From Bacteroides sp. (GTDB lineage Bacteria > Bacteroidota > Bacteroidia > Bacteroidales > Muribaculaceae), in contig JAAVCF010000010.1 of the NCBI GenBank assembly GCA_014802445.1, positions 1 through 64,000 on the forward strand: DNA of 64,000 bases. The letters run 5' to 3'. This document shows, one piece after another, positions 1 through 9,302 of this stretch (the stretch's first letter is position 1; every line of letters starts with the position of its first letter). The notes under the pieces were generated by a model. It saw only the letters and a list, made by a program, of their open reading frames with translations, was not told the DNA's origin and did not search any database. The position numbers and the translations under genes were made by a program.

Positions 1-383
1 CGGCCGTTCGGGCCGCCCGCCCTCGTTGGCAAAATTATCTGCGGAGCGGTGGCGCTGAGGGTATTGTTTGAGGTGGTGATTGGCGAGCGGGTTTGGTCGC
101 GGAGTGCGGACGCCCCGAACGGGCGCCCCTACAATTTGCGGGACGGTTCGCGGGGCGGTTTGCGGTGCGGTTTGTCGGGTGGTTTGCGGTGCGGTTTGTC
201 GGGTGGTTTGCGGTGCGGTTTGTCGCAAAGGAATGTAGGGGCGGCCGTTCGGGCCGCCCGCCCTCGTTGGCAAAATTATCTGCGGAGCGGTGGCGGGGAG
301 GGGATTGTTTGAGGTGATGATTTGCGGATGGGTTTGGTCGCGGAGTGCGGGCGCCCCGAACGGGCGCCCCTACAATTTGCGGG
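1..383. repeat. Two tandem REPIN-like units (about 1-142 and 242-383) separated by a short G-rich tandem array
   Basis: Near-identical copies of cggccgttcgggccgcccgccctcgttggcaaaattatctgcggagcggtgg begin at 1 and 242. Each ends in an opposite-orientation palindrome cgccccgaacgggcgcccctacaattt (about 111-137 and 352-379). Confidence 0.75.
157..226. repeat. 24-bp tandem repeat, about 3 copies (GGTTTGCGGTGCGGTTTGTCGGGT)
   Basis: Units at 157-180 and 181-204, plus a third nearly complete copy from 205. Confidence 0.85.
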
Positions 384-417
384 GTGGTTTTGCGGGGTGG
401 CTTTTGGCGGTGGGGGC

Positions 418-451
418 AAAAAAGGCGCTGTCGCGGTGAGACGACAGCGCC
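418..451 (-). terminator. Intrinsic terminator downstream of tRNA-Arg
   Basis: Perfect 10-bp inverted repeat ggcgctgtcg/cgacagcgcc, followed on the minus strand by a T-tract. Confidence 0.8.
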
Positions 452-454
452 GGG

Positions 455-526
455 TACCCCCGTGGGGAATCGAACCCCAATCTAAGGTTTAGGAAACCTC
501 TATTCTATCCGTTGAACTACAGGGGC
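455..526 (-). tRNA. tRNA-Arg (anticodon CCT)
   Basis: Reverse complement GCCCCTGTAGTTCAACGGATAGAATAGAGGTTTCCTAAACCTTAGATTGGGGTTCGATTCCCCACGGGGGTA forms a cloverleaf with a CCT anticodon loop. Confidence 0.9.
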
Positions 527-604
527 AGGTGATATTTTCTTCTTGCAAAATTAGCCAAAAAAGCCGTAACTGCCAAACTTCTTCACGGCAATGGCTTCGT
601 GGAG

Positions 605-1090
605 TCAGCGGGAGAGGGTGGCAAAGCGGTAGGTGAGGCCGGTTTTGGGGCAGGTTTCGGGGTCGGTGACTTCGGCGATGGTGAAGGTGTCGGAGTAGTG
701 GGGGAAGAAGGTGTCGGCATCGGGGAGCTCTGCATCCACGAGCGTGAGGTCAAGGCGTGTGGCCATCGGGAGGGCCTGGCGGTAGATTTCGCCGCCACCT
801 ATTATATATACGGTGGGAGCGCCCTCTGCCATGGCAATGGCGGATTCGAGGCTCGGGGCTGTTTCGATGCCGGGGGCGGTGTAGGAGGCGTTGCGGGTCA
901 CCACGATGTTGCGTCGGCCGGGGAGGGCACCGTTGGGGAATGACTCGAAGGTTTTGCGGCCCATGATGATGGGTGAGCCCATGGTGAGGGCTTTGAAGCG
1001 GCGCAGGTCGGCCGAGATGTGGAATGCCAGGTCGCCGCTGCGCCCTATTTCGCGATTGCGCCCTATGGCTGCTATAATGCTTATGATCAT
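605..1090 (-). CDS. folA: Dihydrofolate reductase
   Basis: [16 protein letters not shown]...[10 protein letters not shown]...[14 protein letters not shown]; overlaps the thyA stop. Confidence 0.95.
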   Translation of the reverse strand: MIISIIAAIGRNREIGRSGDLAFHISADLRRFKALTMGSPIIMGRKTFESFPNGALPGRRNIVVTRNASYTAPGIETAPSLESAIAMAEGAPTVYIIGGGEIYRQALPMATRLDLTLVDAELPDADTFFPHYSDTFTIAEVTDPETCPKTGLTYRFATLSR

Positions 1091-1881
1091 ACTGCTACGG
1101 TGGCTTTGATGTGGGGGTGTGGGTCGTAGTCCTCAAGGGTGAAGTCGGAATATTTGAAGTCGAATATGCTCTTCACGTCGGGGTTGATGACCATGCGGGG
1201 CAGAGGGCGGGGCGAGCGTGAGAGCTGGAGCTTCACCTGGTCAAAGTGGTTGGAATAGATGTGGGTGTCGCCGGTGGTGTGGATAAACTCGCCGGGCTGG
1301 AGGCCGGTGACCTGCGCCATCATCATGAGCAGCAGTGCATAGCTGGCAATGTTGAAGGGCACGCCGAGGAAGCAGTCGGCCGAGCGCTGATATAGCTGAA
1401 GACTGAGGCGTCCGTTGGCCACGTAGAACTGGAAAAATGCGTGACACGGGGGGAGGTTCATGCGGTCAAGGTCGGCCACGTTCCATGAACTGACAATGAT
1501 GCGGCGTGAGTCGGGGTTGTTGCGGATGTCGTCAACGGCGCGGCTTATCTGGTCTATGAAGCCACCGTCATAGTCAGGCCATGAGCGCCACTGGTAGCCG
1601 TAGATGTGGCCGAGGTCGCCGTCAGGACCGGCCCATTCGTTCCAGATGCGCACGCCGTTGTCCTGAAGATACTTAACGTTCGTGTCGCCTTTGAGAAACC
1701 ACAGCAGCTCGTGGATGATTGACTTTAGATGGAGCTTCTTGGTGGTGAGCAGAGGGAAGCCGTCGGCGAGGTCAAACCTCATCTGGTGGCCGAATATGCT
1801 GCGAGTGCCGGTGCCGGTGCGGTCGGCTTTGTCGACGCCTTCGGTCATCACGCGTTCAAGGAGCTGGAGATATTGTTTCAT
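1087..1881 (-). CDS. thyA: Thymidylate synthase
   Basis: [26 protein letters not shown]...[12 protein letters not shown]...[20 protein letters not shown]. Confidence 0.97.
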   Translation of the reverse strand: MKQYLQLLERVMTEGVDKADRTGTGTRSIFGHQMRFDLADGFPLLTTKKLHLKSIIHELLWFLKGDTNVKYLQDNGVRIWNEWAGPDGDLGHIYGYQWRSWPDYDGGFIDQISRAVDDIRNNPDSRRIIVSSWNVADLDRMNLPPCHAFFQFYVANGRLSLQLYQRSADCFLGVPFNIASYALLLMMMAQVTGLQPGEFIHTTGDTHIYSNHFDQVKLQLSRSPRPLPRMVINPDVKSIFDFKYSDFTLEDYDPHPHIKATVAV

Positions 1882-1893
1882 TTCGGGGAGGGG

Positions 1894-3423
1894 TTATTTC
1901 TGGTCAGTGAGGCCGTCAACATAGATGGCCTTGTAGGGGTAAGAAGGGCATACGCTCTGGCAGGCTCCGCAGCCAATGCAGAGGGCATGGTTCACAATCG
2001 GCACGGGCTTTGAGCCGCTGAAGCCGGTCATCTCGATGGCACCGCGCGGACACGCCTTGGCGCAGTGGCCACAGTGGGTGCAGTTGGCATGGAGCGGATG
2101 AGCGCGCCCAATGACGGTTGACTGCTTCTCGCGGAGAGTGAGGGGGAGGAGGGCGCCGGTGGGGCAGAGGTTGTTGCAGCGCGTACAGTCAAAGGCGCAG
2201 CGGGCAGCGTCATAGTCCATCACGGGGTGGAGGATGCCCTTCACCGTGCCATACTGGAGCGTGGCGGGGCGAATCACCCCCGTGGGGCAGTGGCTCACGC
2301 AGAGCCCGCAACCTGTGCAGCGCTCTATGAAATAGGTGCGGTCGGCTGCTCCGGGAGGGTAGACAGCCGCTGTGGGCGACGGCTTTACGCCGCCGGCAGC
2401 TGCGGCAACGGCACGCGCGGCGCGGTCGGCGCGGGTGATGAGCGGGGCCGCGGCCACGATTGCTCCCGTGGCCAGGAACTTGCGGCGGTCAATCAGGCGG
2501 GAGCGGCTGCATGAAGCGGCGTCGGGGGTGTTAACGCCGGGCGATGCTGCCGTCACCTCCGGGGCATCGCGACGCTCGTTGATGCGCTGAAGCATGGGGA
2601 GCTGCAGGCGATGTGAGGAAGGGGTGTAGCTGATGGCATCGTTGGGACACACCGGGAGGCAGTCGAAGCACACCACGCAGCGCGATGTGTCGACAGTGTG
2701 GGCCGGGAGGTCAATGCAGCGGGCCTTGCAGGCGTGCTCGCAGCGGTGACACATCACACACTTGTCAGGGTTGATGTCGATGTGAAACACTGAGTAGCGG
2801 CTCACCAGGCCGAGCGTAGTGCCGACGGGGCAGATGGTGTTGCAGACCGTGCGCCCGTTGCGTGCAGCCGCCCAACCCACGGCGATGGCCGTCAGCACAG
2901 CCACCGTCATCCCAAGCGCGGAGCCTCCGGCAGCGGCGAGCGGCTCGGCCGAGAAGAGCCCGGCCACGGCTCCCCACACCGGTTTGAACAGGCAGAGGGC
3001 CATGCGTCCGTAGGCACTGTAAGGGTCAAGGAGCACCGGCACTATCCCTATGCCGGTGATGAGCGCGCCGGCGGTGAGGGCCAGCAGTGAATAGCGAAGG
3101 ACGTTAGAGGGGCGGGTGAAGTGATAGGCGCGGCGTCGGCGTCGGCGGCGCGTGAGTCGAGCTCCGCGGGCGCAGATGTCCTGATAAAACCCCATTGGGC
3201 ACACCGATGAGCAGTAGACCCTGCCGAAAATCATCGTCACAATGAGCCAACCCACAAACACTGTCATGCCGAATGCCATAGCCGCCGGAAGGAGCTGGAT
3301 GCGCGCCAGCCACGCGGCCACGCCGGGAATGGTCATCCCGAACGACACAAACAGGCCGGTGATGAGACTGAACTCCACCACTGACACTGCGATTCGGATT
3401 GCTCTAAGCCATTTGCCCTTCAT
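1894..3423 (-). CDS. 4Fe-4S polyferredoxin, NapH-like membrane half fused to NapG/MauM-like half
   Basis: N-terminal TM segments and CxxxCP motifs, several CxxCxxCxxxCP clusters, and an internal DRRKFLATGAIVAAAPL twin-arginine-like motif followed by four further Fe-S motifs. Confidence 0.85.
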   Translation of the reverse strand: MKGKWLRAIRIAVSVVEFSLITGLFVSFGMTIPGVAAWLARIQLLPAAMAFGMTVFVGWLIVTMIFGRVYCSSVCPMGFYQDICARGARLTRRRRRRRAYHFTRPSNVLRYSLLALTAGALITGIGIVPVLLDPYSAYGRMALCLFKPVWGAVAGLFSAEPLAAAGGSALGMTVAVLTAIAVGWAAARNGRTVCNTICPVGTTLGLVSRYSVFHIDINPDKCVMCHRCEHACKARCIDLPAHTVDTSRCVVCFDCLPVCPNDAISYTPSSHRLQLPMLQRINERRDAPEVTAASPGVNTPDAASCSRSRLIDRRKFLATGAIVAAAPLITRADRAARAVAAAAGGVKPSPTAAVYPPGAADRTYFIERCTGCGLCVSHCPTGVIRPATLQYGTVKGILHPVMDYDAARCAFDCTRCNNLCPTGALLPLTLREKQSTVIGRAHPLHANCTHCGHCAKACPRGAIEMTGFSGSKPVPIVNHALCIGCGACQSVCPSYPYKAIYVDGLTDQK

Positions 3424-3487
3424 GATTACGCAAAGTTAGCGAAAATAGGCGGTAAGTGTCCCCCGGCCGCCGCTTTTTTTACAATGA

Positions 3488-3522
3488 CGCCCCGAGGCCG
3501 GATGGAGTCCGGAGTCGGGGCG
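3488..3522. terminator. Hairpin between the M23 peptidase and polyferredoxin genes
   Basis: CGCCCCGA ... TCGGGGCG with an inner CCGGA/TCCGG stem. Confidence 0.55.
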
Positions 3523-3549
3523 CTGTATATGGGGGGGCGGTGTCGGCTA

Positions 3550-4398
3550 TCAGCGGCGACGACGCTTTGACTTTTTCTTAGAGGAGGCAGCTGCGCGTGA
3601 CTTTGAGCCCTTGCGCGATGCTTTCACCTTTGAGCCCTTGCGAGCGGGGCCGTAGCTCTGGCTCTTGTCGTAAGAGGTTTTGCTGAATGCATACACATCC
3701 TTGTGGGTGGTGTAGTTGTCAAAGTCAATGATTGCGGCGGGGTTGATTGCCAGACCGAGATAGCGGGTCTCGAAGTGGAGGTGGGGGCCGGTGGAACGAC
3801 CGGTGTTGCCGCCCAGGGCAATGGGGTCGCCGGCTTTAACGCGCTGGTTGGGCTTAACGAGGAATTTGGAGAGGTGGCCATAGACGGTCTCCATGCCGTT
3901 GTCATGACGCATCACCACGTAGTTGCCGTAGCCACGGGGCTCGTTGCGGGTCAGGCGAACCTTGCCGCTGAAAGCAGCGCGGATGGTGTCGCCAACATGG
4001 AGCGAGAGGTCCACACCACGGTGCATGCGGCCGAAGCGGGCGCGCCATCCGTAGGGTGAGGTCACTTTGCTTTTGATGGGCATCACGAATCCGCGCACGT
4101 CGATGTTGGCGGTTTCGGGGATGTCGATTGAGCCGTAGGGATTCACGCGGTCGCTTTCCCAATACTGGCCGAAGATGTCGATGTTTTCAGCGGCTTCGCG
4201 GCGCCGCACATCCTCAAGGAGCTTTGCATCAGCCTCGGCTTTCATCACTGATGACACGGGGCGCTGGTTGGCAATGAGTTCCTTATGCTGTTTGGTGTGG
4301 GATGCCGGAAGGTGGAAGGTCTGGGCAGATGCTGTCACAGCAGTTGCGGCAAGCACGATTGTGGAGAGGATGACCTTCGCTGTTTTTGAAATATTCAT
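3550..4398 (-). CDS. M23 family metallopeptidase (secreted, LytM domain)
   Basis: Signal peptide; YGWRARFGRMHRGVDLSLHVGDTIRAAFSGKV...GNYVVMRHDNGMETVYGHLS...GRSTGPHLHFE. Confidence 0.93.
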   Translation of the reverse strand: MNISKTAKVILSTIVLAATAVTASAQTFHLPASHTKQHKELIANQRPVSSVMKAEADAKLLEDVRRREAAENIDIFGQYWESDRVNPYGSIDIPETANIDVRGFVMPIKSKVTSPYGWRARFGRMHRGVDLSLHVGDTIRAAFSGKVRLTRNEPRGYGNYVVMRHDNGMETVYGHLSKFLVKPNQRVKAGDPIALGGNTGRSTGPHLHFETRYLGLAINPAAIIDFDNYTTHKDVYAFSKTSYDKSQSYGPARKGSKVKASRKGSKSRAAASSKKKSKRRRR

Positions 4399-4470
4399 TT
4401 TGATCTTTTGGTTTATCGGTTGGAGAGAGGTTAAAGATTGGCGTGATAACGGTTAAGAGGGAAAGCTCGG

Positions 4471-4932
4471 TCAGCCCATGTCGGGATTGTAGATAAATGA
4501 GAGGTTATTGAGCTTGTAGGTGAATATTTCCTCGGGCTTGAAGAAGCGTTTTATTTCCACTTCGGCATCCTCGGGCGAGGAGGATGCGTGGACAATGTTT
4601 TCCTGATTGCTCATTGAGAAGTCGCCTCGGATTGTTCCGGGAGCGGCCTCGCGGCCGTTGGTTGAGCCGGTCATGAGGCGAACCACATTGATAGCGTCGG
4701 TGCCTTCGAGAACCATCACCACCACGGGGCAGGCTGTCATTGATGCAAGAATCTGATAGAAGAAGGGACGGTCAACGAGGTGTGAGTAATGCTCGCGGCA
4801 GAGTTCTTCGGTCATCTGAATCATCTTGAGCCCTGCAATCCTGAGTCCTTTCTGCTGAAAGCGGTCAATCACCTTGCCGGCGAGAGCTCGCTGGATTGCT
4901 GAGGGTTTGAGGATGACGAGTGTCTGTTCCAT
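4471..4932 (-). CDS. ndk: Nucleoside diphosphate kinase
   Basis: MEQTLVILKPSAIQRALAGKVIDRF...GSTNGREAAPGTIRGDF; start placed at the ATG giving the canonical N-terminus. Confidence 0.92.
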   Translation of the reverse strand: MEQTLVILKPSAIQRALAGKVIDRFQQKGLRIAGLKMIQMTEELCREHYSHLVDRPFFYQILASMTACPVVVMVLEGTDAINVVRLMTGSTNGREAAPGTIRGDFSMSNQENIVHASSSPEDAEVEIKRFFKPEEIFTYKLNNLSFIYNPDMG

Positions 4933-5146
4933 GGTTTTGAGAGAGCTTTTTTCGTTATCGTTTAATAGATTTTTACAAATCCATTTGGATGACTCAAAGT
5001 TACTCAAAAACAGGGGGGAAAGCTAAAAAATGACCTTAAAGAATGTGAAATGAAAGATTCGGCGCCCAATAGCGGGTTGATAAAAGGCTGAAAATCAGAG
5101 GTGGTGTGGTGTAGGTTAAATAATGTTAACCCGTGAACAAATTTGA

Positions 5147-5188
5147 ATACACTATTTTACCTTAGTGAAAAAATGTAAAATAATGTAT
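5147..5188. repeat. 14-bp inverted repeat (13/14 match) in AT-rich ndk-xseB intergenic DNA
   Basis: ATACACTATTTTAC - 14 nt - GTAAAATAATGTAT. Confidence 0.7.
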
Positions 5189-5247
5189 TTTTATTGGCAA
5201 ATAATTAACATTTGGTTGCGCAAACGGGCCGCGTTTGTGCACATTGT

Positions 5248-5466
5248 TTATTGCAGTGAGGCAAGGATTTCGCGCAGTTCGGCATCAGTGGCCGTGAGGC
5301 GTGCGCGGCAGGCGCCAAGGAGTTCGGTGGCGCGGCGGGTGTAGGCGGCCAGCTGGTCAATGTCGCAGGCATCGCTCTGCATCAGGCGGAGGATGTTTTC
5401 GAGTTCGGCCACGGCCTGAGAGTAGGTGAGAGAGTCAACGGGCTTGAAAGCGGGAGTATCTGACAT
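5248..5466 (-). CDS. xseB: Exodeoxyribonuclease VII small subunit
   Basis: SLTYSQAVAELENILRLMQSDACDIDQLAAYTRRATELLGACRARL; follows xseA. Confidence 0.9.
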   Translation of the reverse strand: MSDTPAFKPVDSLTYSQAVAELENILRLMQSDACDIDQLAAYTRRATELLGACRARLTATDAELREILASLQ

Positions 5467-5479
5467 GGGAGATTGGTTA

Positions 5480-6796
5480 TTAGAGGGTTTCGGAATCGGA
5501 GGAAATGACTGTGGAAACGAGTGAGCCGGAGGCCAGGATGGTGGTGACGCGCGCGCCCTCCGGGATGGCGGCGGCATCGGTCACGGCGTGACCGTCGACG
5601 CGGGTGATGGAGTAGCCGCGGCGCAGGGTGGCTTCCGGTGAGAGTGCGCCCAGGAGCTGCTCGGCGGCATCGAGGCGCGCTCGGCGGCGCTCTATGATGG
5701 TGGCCGAGGCGGTGGCAAGGCGTTCGTTCATGGCATCGAGGCGCGCCATGAGTGGCTGCAGGCGTCCGGCCATCGAGCCGAGGGCTGCGGTGACCTTCAC
5801 AAGCCGTGAACGCTGGCGCTCCACGGCCTGCAGCGGGATGACGGGGAGCTGCCCCTCTATATATGACAGGCGTGTGAGGCATCCGCTCACACGGTCAGAG
5901 GCGCTCAGCGCTATGGCCGAGGCAAGCTCGCGCAGTGACGCAAGCGCCCGCTCGCCCCGCTCAATGAGCCATTCGGCGGCTGCCGTAGGGGTTTTGACGC
6001 GCATGTTGGCCACATAGTCAAGCACCGTCACATCACGCTCATGGCCTATGCCGATAATCACCGGCAGGGGGAACATGGCCACAGCCGCCGCAAGGTCATA
6101 GTTCTCAAAGGCAGCGAGGTCACTCGTGGCACCGCCACCGCGGATTATGACCACGCAATCCCACTCCTCATCGTCGCAGGCAATCTGCTTCAGCGCCGAG
6201 ATGATGGTGGAGGGGGTGCGGTCGCCCTGCATCACGGCAGGGAAGAGCCTGACGGCGAATCTCAGGCGCGACGAATTGCTGAACAGCTGGTTGATGAAAT
6301 CGCCATAGCCGGCGGCTCCGGGAGCGGAGATAACGGCTATGCGCTGAGGCACCGCCGGCCAGTCAATGGCTTTGTTCTGCTCCAGGATGCCCTCGCGGCG
6401 CAGACGCTCCAGAATCTCGCGGCGCAGGCGCAGGAGGTCGCCCATGGTGTAGGAGGGGTCAACGTCAGTGACCTGGAGCGAGAAGCCGAACACGGGATGA
6501 TACGTGGCCGTGACCCGCACCATCACCTTCAGTCCGGTGGCAAACTCACGCCCCGTGGCGTTGAAAAATTTCAGAGCTATCATCCTGTAGGCCGAGGCCC
6601 AGATGATGCCGCGGGCCTTTGCCACGGTGGTGGCTCCGGAGGCGTCCTTCTGCAGCAGCTCCATATAGCAATGGCCACCGCGCACGGCCACATCGCTCAG
6701 CTCGGCGGTGATCCACACGTCGCGGGTGTCATTGCATGAAATCAGGCAGGCAATGCGCTGCTGCAGCTGCTGCAGCGTGATGGTGTTACGCTCCAT
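5480..6796 (-). CDS. xseA: Exodeoxyribonuclease VII large subunit
   Basis: OB-fold N-terminus; PQRIAVISAPGAAGYGDF...VVIIRGGGATSDLAAFENYDLAAAVAMFPLPVIIGIGHERD. Confidence 0.95.
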   Translation of the reverse strand: MERNTITLQQLQQRIACLISCNDTRDVWITAELSDVAVRGGHCYMELLQKDASGATTVAKARGIIWASAYRMIALKFFNATGREFATGLKVMVRVTATYHPVFGFSLQVTDVDPSYTMGDLLRLRREILERLRREGILEQNKAIDWPAVPQRIAVISAPGAAGYGDFINQLFSNSSRLRFAVRLFPAVMQGDRTPSTIISALKQIACDDEEWDCVVIIRGGGATSDLAAFENYDLAAAVAMFPLPVIIGIGHERDVTVLDYVANMRVKTPTAAAEWLIERGERALASLRELASAIALSASDRVSGCLTRLSYIEGQLPVIPLQAVERQRSRLVKVTAALGSMAGRLQPLMARLDAMNERLATASATIIERRRARLDAAEQLLGALSPEATLRRGYSITRVDGHAVTDAAAIPEGARVTTILASGSLVSTVISSDSETL

Positions 6797-6804
6797 TGAC
6801 GGCC

Positions 6805-7431
6805 TTATTTAGTGCGGTTGAAGCGTTTGCCGTCCCACACATAGGTGATGCTCGGAACCAGGAAGGGCGACACCATCGAGTAGATGTCGTCAGAGAGGAA
6901 ATCTTTCAGATTGTTGGTCAAGGTGAGGGTAGCCGTGGCCGGGTCATAGGCATAATCCACGAGCATGAACGGCACCACACTCTCCACATTGTCAATCTCC
7001 TTGCTGTCAGTCACCCAATCCTTAAGCTCGGGCGCAGTGAAGGCACCCTTTTTCAGCGGCTGCCACTGCGAGGTGTAGAGGTTCATGGAGCTGTCAAGCG
7101 CCGGGGTGGAGACGGTGCGGATCACACCGATAACGGTGTCGTTAGCCGCAGGCAGCAGAAAGAGCTGCGTGGCCGAGGCATCGCTCATGTTGATGCTTAG
7201 AAACTCAGGCTTCAGGGCCGTGATGGCCGACCCGCCCCCGAGATTGTTCTTGGAGGGGGTGGACATTCCGGCGTTGAAATAGTCAAGCATGTCAAGGCGT
7301 GTGTTCGGTTCGAGCAGAGGGAACACGCTTTTGGGAGCCTCGGCAAACGCCTTTGAGGCCGTGAGCTGAGCCATTGCCGCGGGAGCGCCCGCGGCAAGGA
7401 GGGTTAATGCTGCAATGAGAAATTTTTTCAT
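6805..7431 (-). CDS. DUF3256-like secreted protein
   Basis: MKKFLIAALTLLAAGAPAAMAQLTASKAFAEAPKSVFPLLEPNTRLDMLDYF; family name from recall only. Confidence 0.65.
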   Translation of the reverse strand: MKKFLIAALTLLAAGAPAAMAQLTASKAFAEAPKSVFPLLEPNTRLDMLDYFNAGMSTPSKNNLGGGSAITALKPEFLSINMSDASATQLFLLPAANDTVIGVIRTVSTPALDSSMNLYTSQWQPLKKGAFTAPELKDWVTDSKEIDNVESVVPFMLVDYAYDPATATLTLTNNLKDFLSDDIYSMVSPFLVPSITYVWDGKRFNRTK

Positions 7432-7450
7432 CCGTGATAAGGAGCGGTGA

Positions 7451-9250
7451 TTATTTACGGGATTTTCGCCCGGGCTTTTTGCCCTGAGAGCGTGATTTTT
7501 TCTTGAAAAAGTCGGCCACGGTTTCGTCAGAGTCAGTGACGGCCTCGTCGGCGCGCTTGCGTCCGCTCTTGCGGCGCGATGCCGAGGCATAATCCTTGTC
7601 AGTGTCAGCCACCTCGCAGAACACACGCTTGCCGAAGAATTCGGCACCTGTGAGCCCTTCCACCACACGCTTGGCATCGTCCTTGTTGACATCAAAGAGC
7701 GAATAGCCGGGCATGAGGTCAATGCGGCCCACATCAACACGCTTGCCGGGCACGGTGTGGTTAAGCATGTCAATGAGGTTGCCGGCAAAGAATCCGTCGG
7801 CCTTGCCCAGGTTGACATAGATGCGCGCCATGCCGGCCTCGGCGGTTCGGCGGTCCTTCTCGCGGTCAGTGCGCGGCTTGGAGTCGGCCTTGCGCTCGCG
7901 CTCCTTGCGGGGCTTCTCGTCGATGACGTCAATGGTGGGGGCATCCTTGTAATAGTCAAGGAGACGGTTAAACTCCAGCGACACCACACGCTTGAGCAGG
8001 TCCTCGCCGCAGAGCCATTCCAGCTTGCGCGACACTCCGGGGAGATACTTGGCAATCTCCTCCTCATCAACCTTCACACGCTCAATGCGGTCAGCCAGAT
8101 TATAGAGCTGCTTCTCGATGATATGCTCGGGGGTGGGCACCTCCTTGCGCTCAAACTTCTTGCCGATTATGCGCTCAATCTCGCGCAGGCGACCCTTCTC
8201 GCGTGAGTGGATGATGGCCACTGACACACCCGTCTTGCCGGCACGTCCGGTGCGCCCCGAGCGGTGGGTGTAGACAGCCGTGTCGTCAGGCAGGCCATAG
8301 TTAATCACGTGGGTGAGGTCGTTCACGTCAAGGCCGCGGGCAGCCACATCGGTGGCCACGAGCATGGTAATCACGCGGTCATGGAATTTCTTCATCACCA
8401 GGTCACGCTGCTGCTGCGACATGTCGCCGTGGAGAGCATCGGCATTATACCCGTCATGGATAAGCTTGTCGGCAATCTCCTGAGTGTCGCGGCGGGTGCG
8501 GCAGAAGATGATGGCATAGATATTGGGGGTGTCGTCGGCAATGCGCTTCAGTGCAAGGTACTTGTCGCGCGCATTGACCATGTAGTAGATATGGCGCACG
8601 TTGGCAGCTCCCTCATTGCGGTTGCCGATCACGAACTCGCGCGCATCGTGCATATACTTCTTGGCAATCTTTGCGATGTCAGGCGGCATCGTGGCCGAGA
8701 ACATCAGCGTCTTGCGGTTGTCAGGCACATGGCTGAGAATCTCCTCGATTGATTCGAGGAAGCCCATGTTGAGCATCTCGTCGGCTTCGTCAAGAATCAC
8801 AGTGTGGACATTCTCGAGGTTCACCACACCGCGCTTGATGAGGTCAATGAGACGGCCGGGAGTAGCCACAATCACCTCCACGCCTGCGCGCAGAGAGCGA
8901 ATCTGGCTCTCGATGCTTGACCCGCCATAAACGGGCAGCACTTTCACACCATCGATATATTTAGAGAAGTCGGCCAGGTCACTGCCTATCTGGAGGCAGA
9001 GTTCACGGGTGGGTGACAGGATAAGCGCCTGTGGCTTGTGGAGCAAAGGGTCCACACGCTGGAGCACAGGCAGCCCGAACGCCGCCGTTTTACCCGTGCC
9101 GGTCTGAGCAAGAGCCACCACATCACCCGATTCGGAATCCAGCAGGTGAGGAATCACTGCTTCCTGCACAGGCATGGGGGATTCGAACCCGAGTTCTTCT
9201 ACTGCTTTACGCAAGGGCTCGTTTATGCCCAGTTCTTCAAATGTTTTCAT
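7451..9250 (-). CDS. DEAD/DEAH-box RNA helicase with DbpA-like RNA-binding domain and basic tail
   Basis: AQTGTGKTAAF, PTREL, DEAD, SAT, HRSGRTGRAG; C-terminal ARIYVNLGKADGFFAGNLIDML. Confidence 0.95.
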   Translation of the reverse strand: MKTFEELGINEPLRKAVEELGFESPMPVQEAVIPHLLDSESGDVVALAQTGTGKTAAFGLPVLQRVDPLLHKPQALILSPTRELCLQIGSDLADFSKYIDGVKVLPVYGGSSIESQIRSLRAGVEVIVATPGRLIDLIKRGVVNLENVHTVILDEADEMLNMGFLESIEEILSHVPDNRKTLMFSATMPPDIAKIAKKYMHDAREFVIGNRNEGAANVRHIYYMVNARDKYLALKRIADDTPNIYAIIFCRTRRDTQEIADKLIHDGYNADALHGDMSQQQRDLVMKKFHDRVITMLVATDVAARGLDVNDLTHVINYGLPDDTAVYTHRSGRTGRAGKTGVSVAIIHSREKGRLREIERIIGKKFERKEVPTPEHIIEKQLYNLADRIERVKVDEEEIAKYLPGVSRKLEWLCGEDLLKRVVSLEFNRLLDYYKDAPTIDVIDEKPRKERERKADSKPRTDREKDRRTAEAGMARIYVNLGKADGFFAGNLIDMLNHTVPGKRVDVGRIDLMPGYSLFDVNKDDAKRVVEGLTGAEFFGKRVFCEVADTDKDYASASRRKSGRKRADEAVTDSDETVADFFKKKSRSQGKKPGRKSRK

Positions 9251-9302
9251 ACGGTTGTATTCAATAGGTTACAAAGATACAACAACCGAGGGACAAATTT
9301 GC

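Noticed and set aside
49-317. ORFs 49-312 and 93-317 with Gly/Arg/Phe-rich repeats
   Set aside because: They are translations of the REPIN and 24-bp tandem repeats, with overlapping alternative frames and no initiation context.
1-420. Possible CRISPR array
   Set aside because: The repeats are palindromic with only two large units and a perfect short tandem array; there are no regular unique spacers and no cas genes.
599-943. Plus-strand ORF antisense to folA
   Set aside because: Shadow ORF on a GC-rich codon pattern; folA is clearly the real gene.
6041-6739. 232-aa plus-strand ORF antisense to xseA
   Set aside because: His/Gly-rich composition typical of antisense frames here; xseA is conserved over the whole region.
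7431-8070. N-terminal extension of the 421-aa ORF 6805-8070
   Set aside because: The extension is out-of-frame sequence of the DEAD-box helicase; the real start is MKKFLIAALTLL at 7431.
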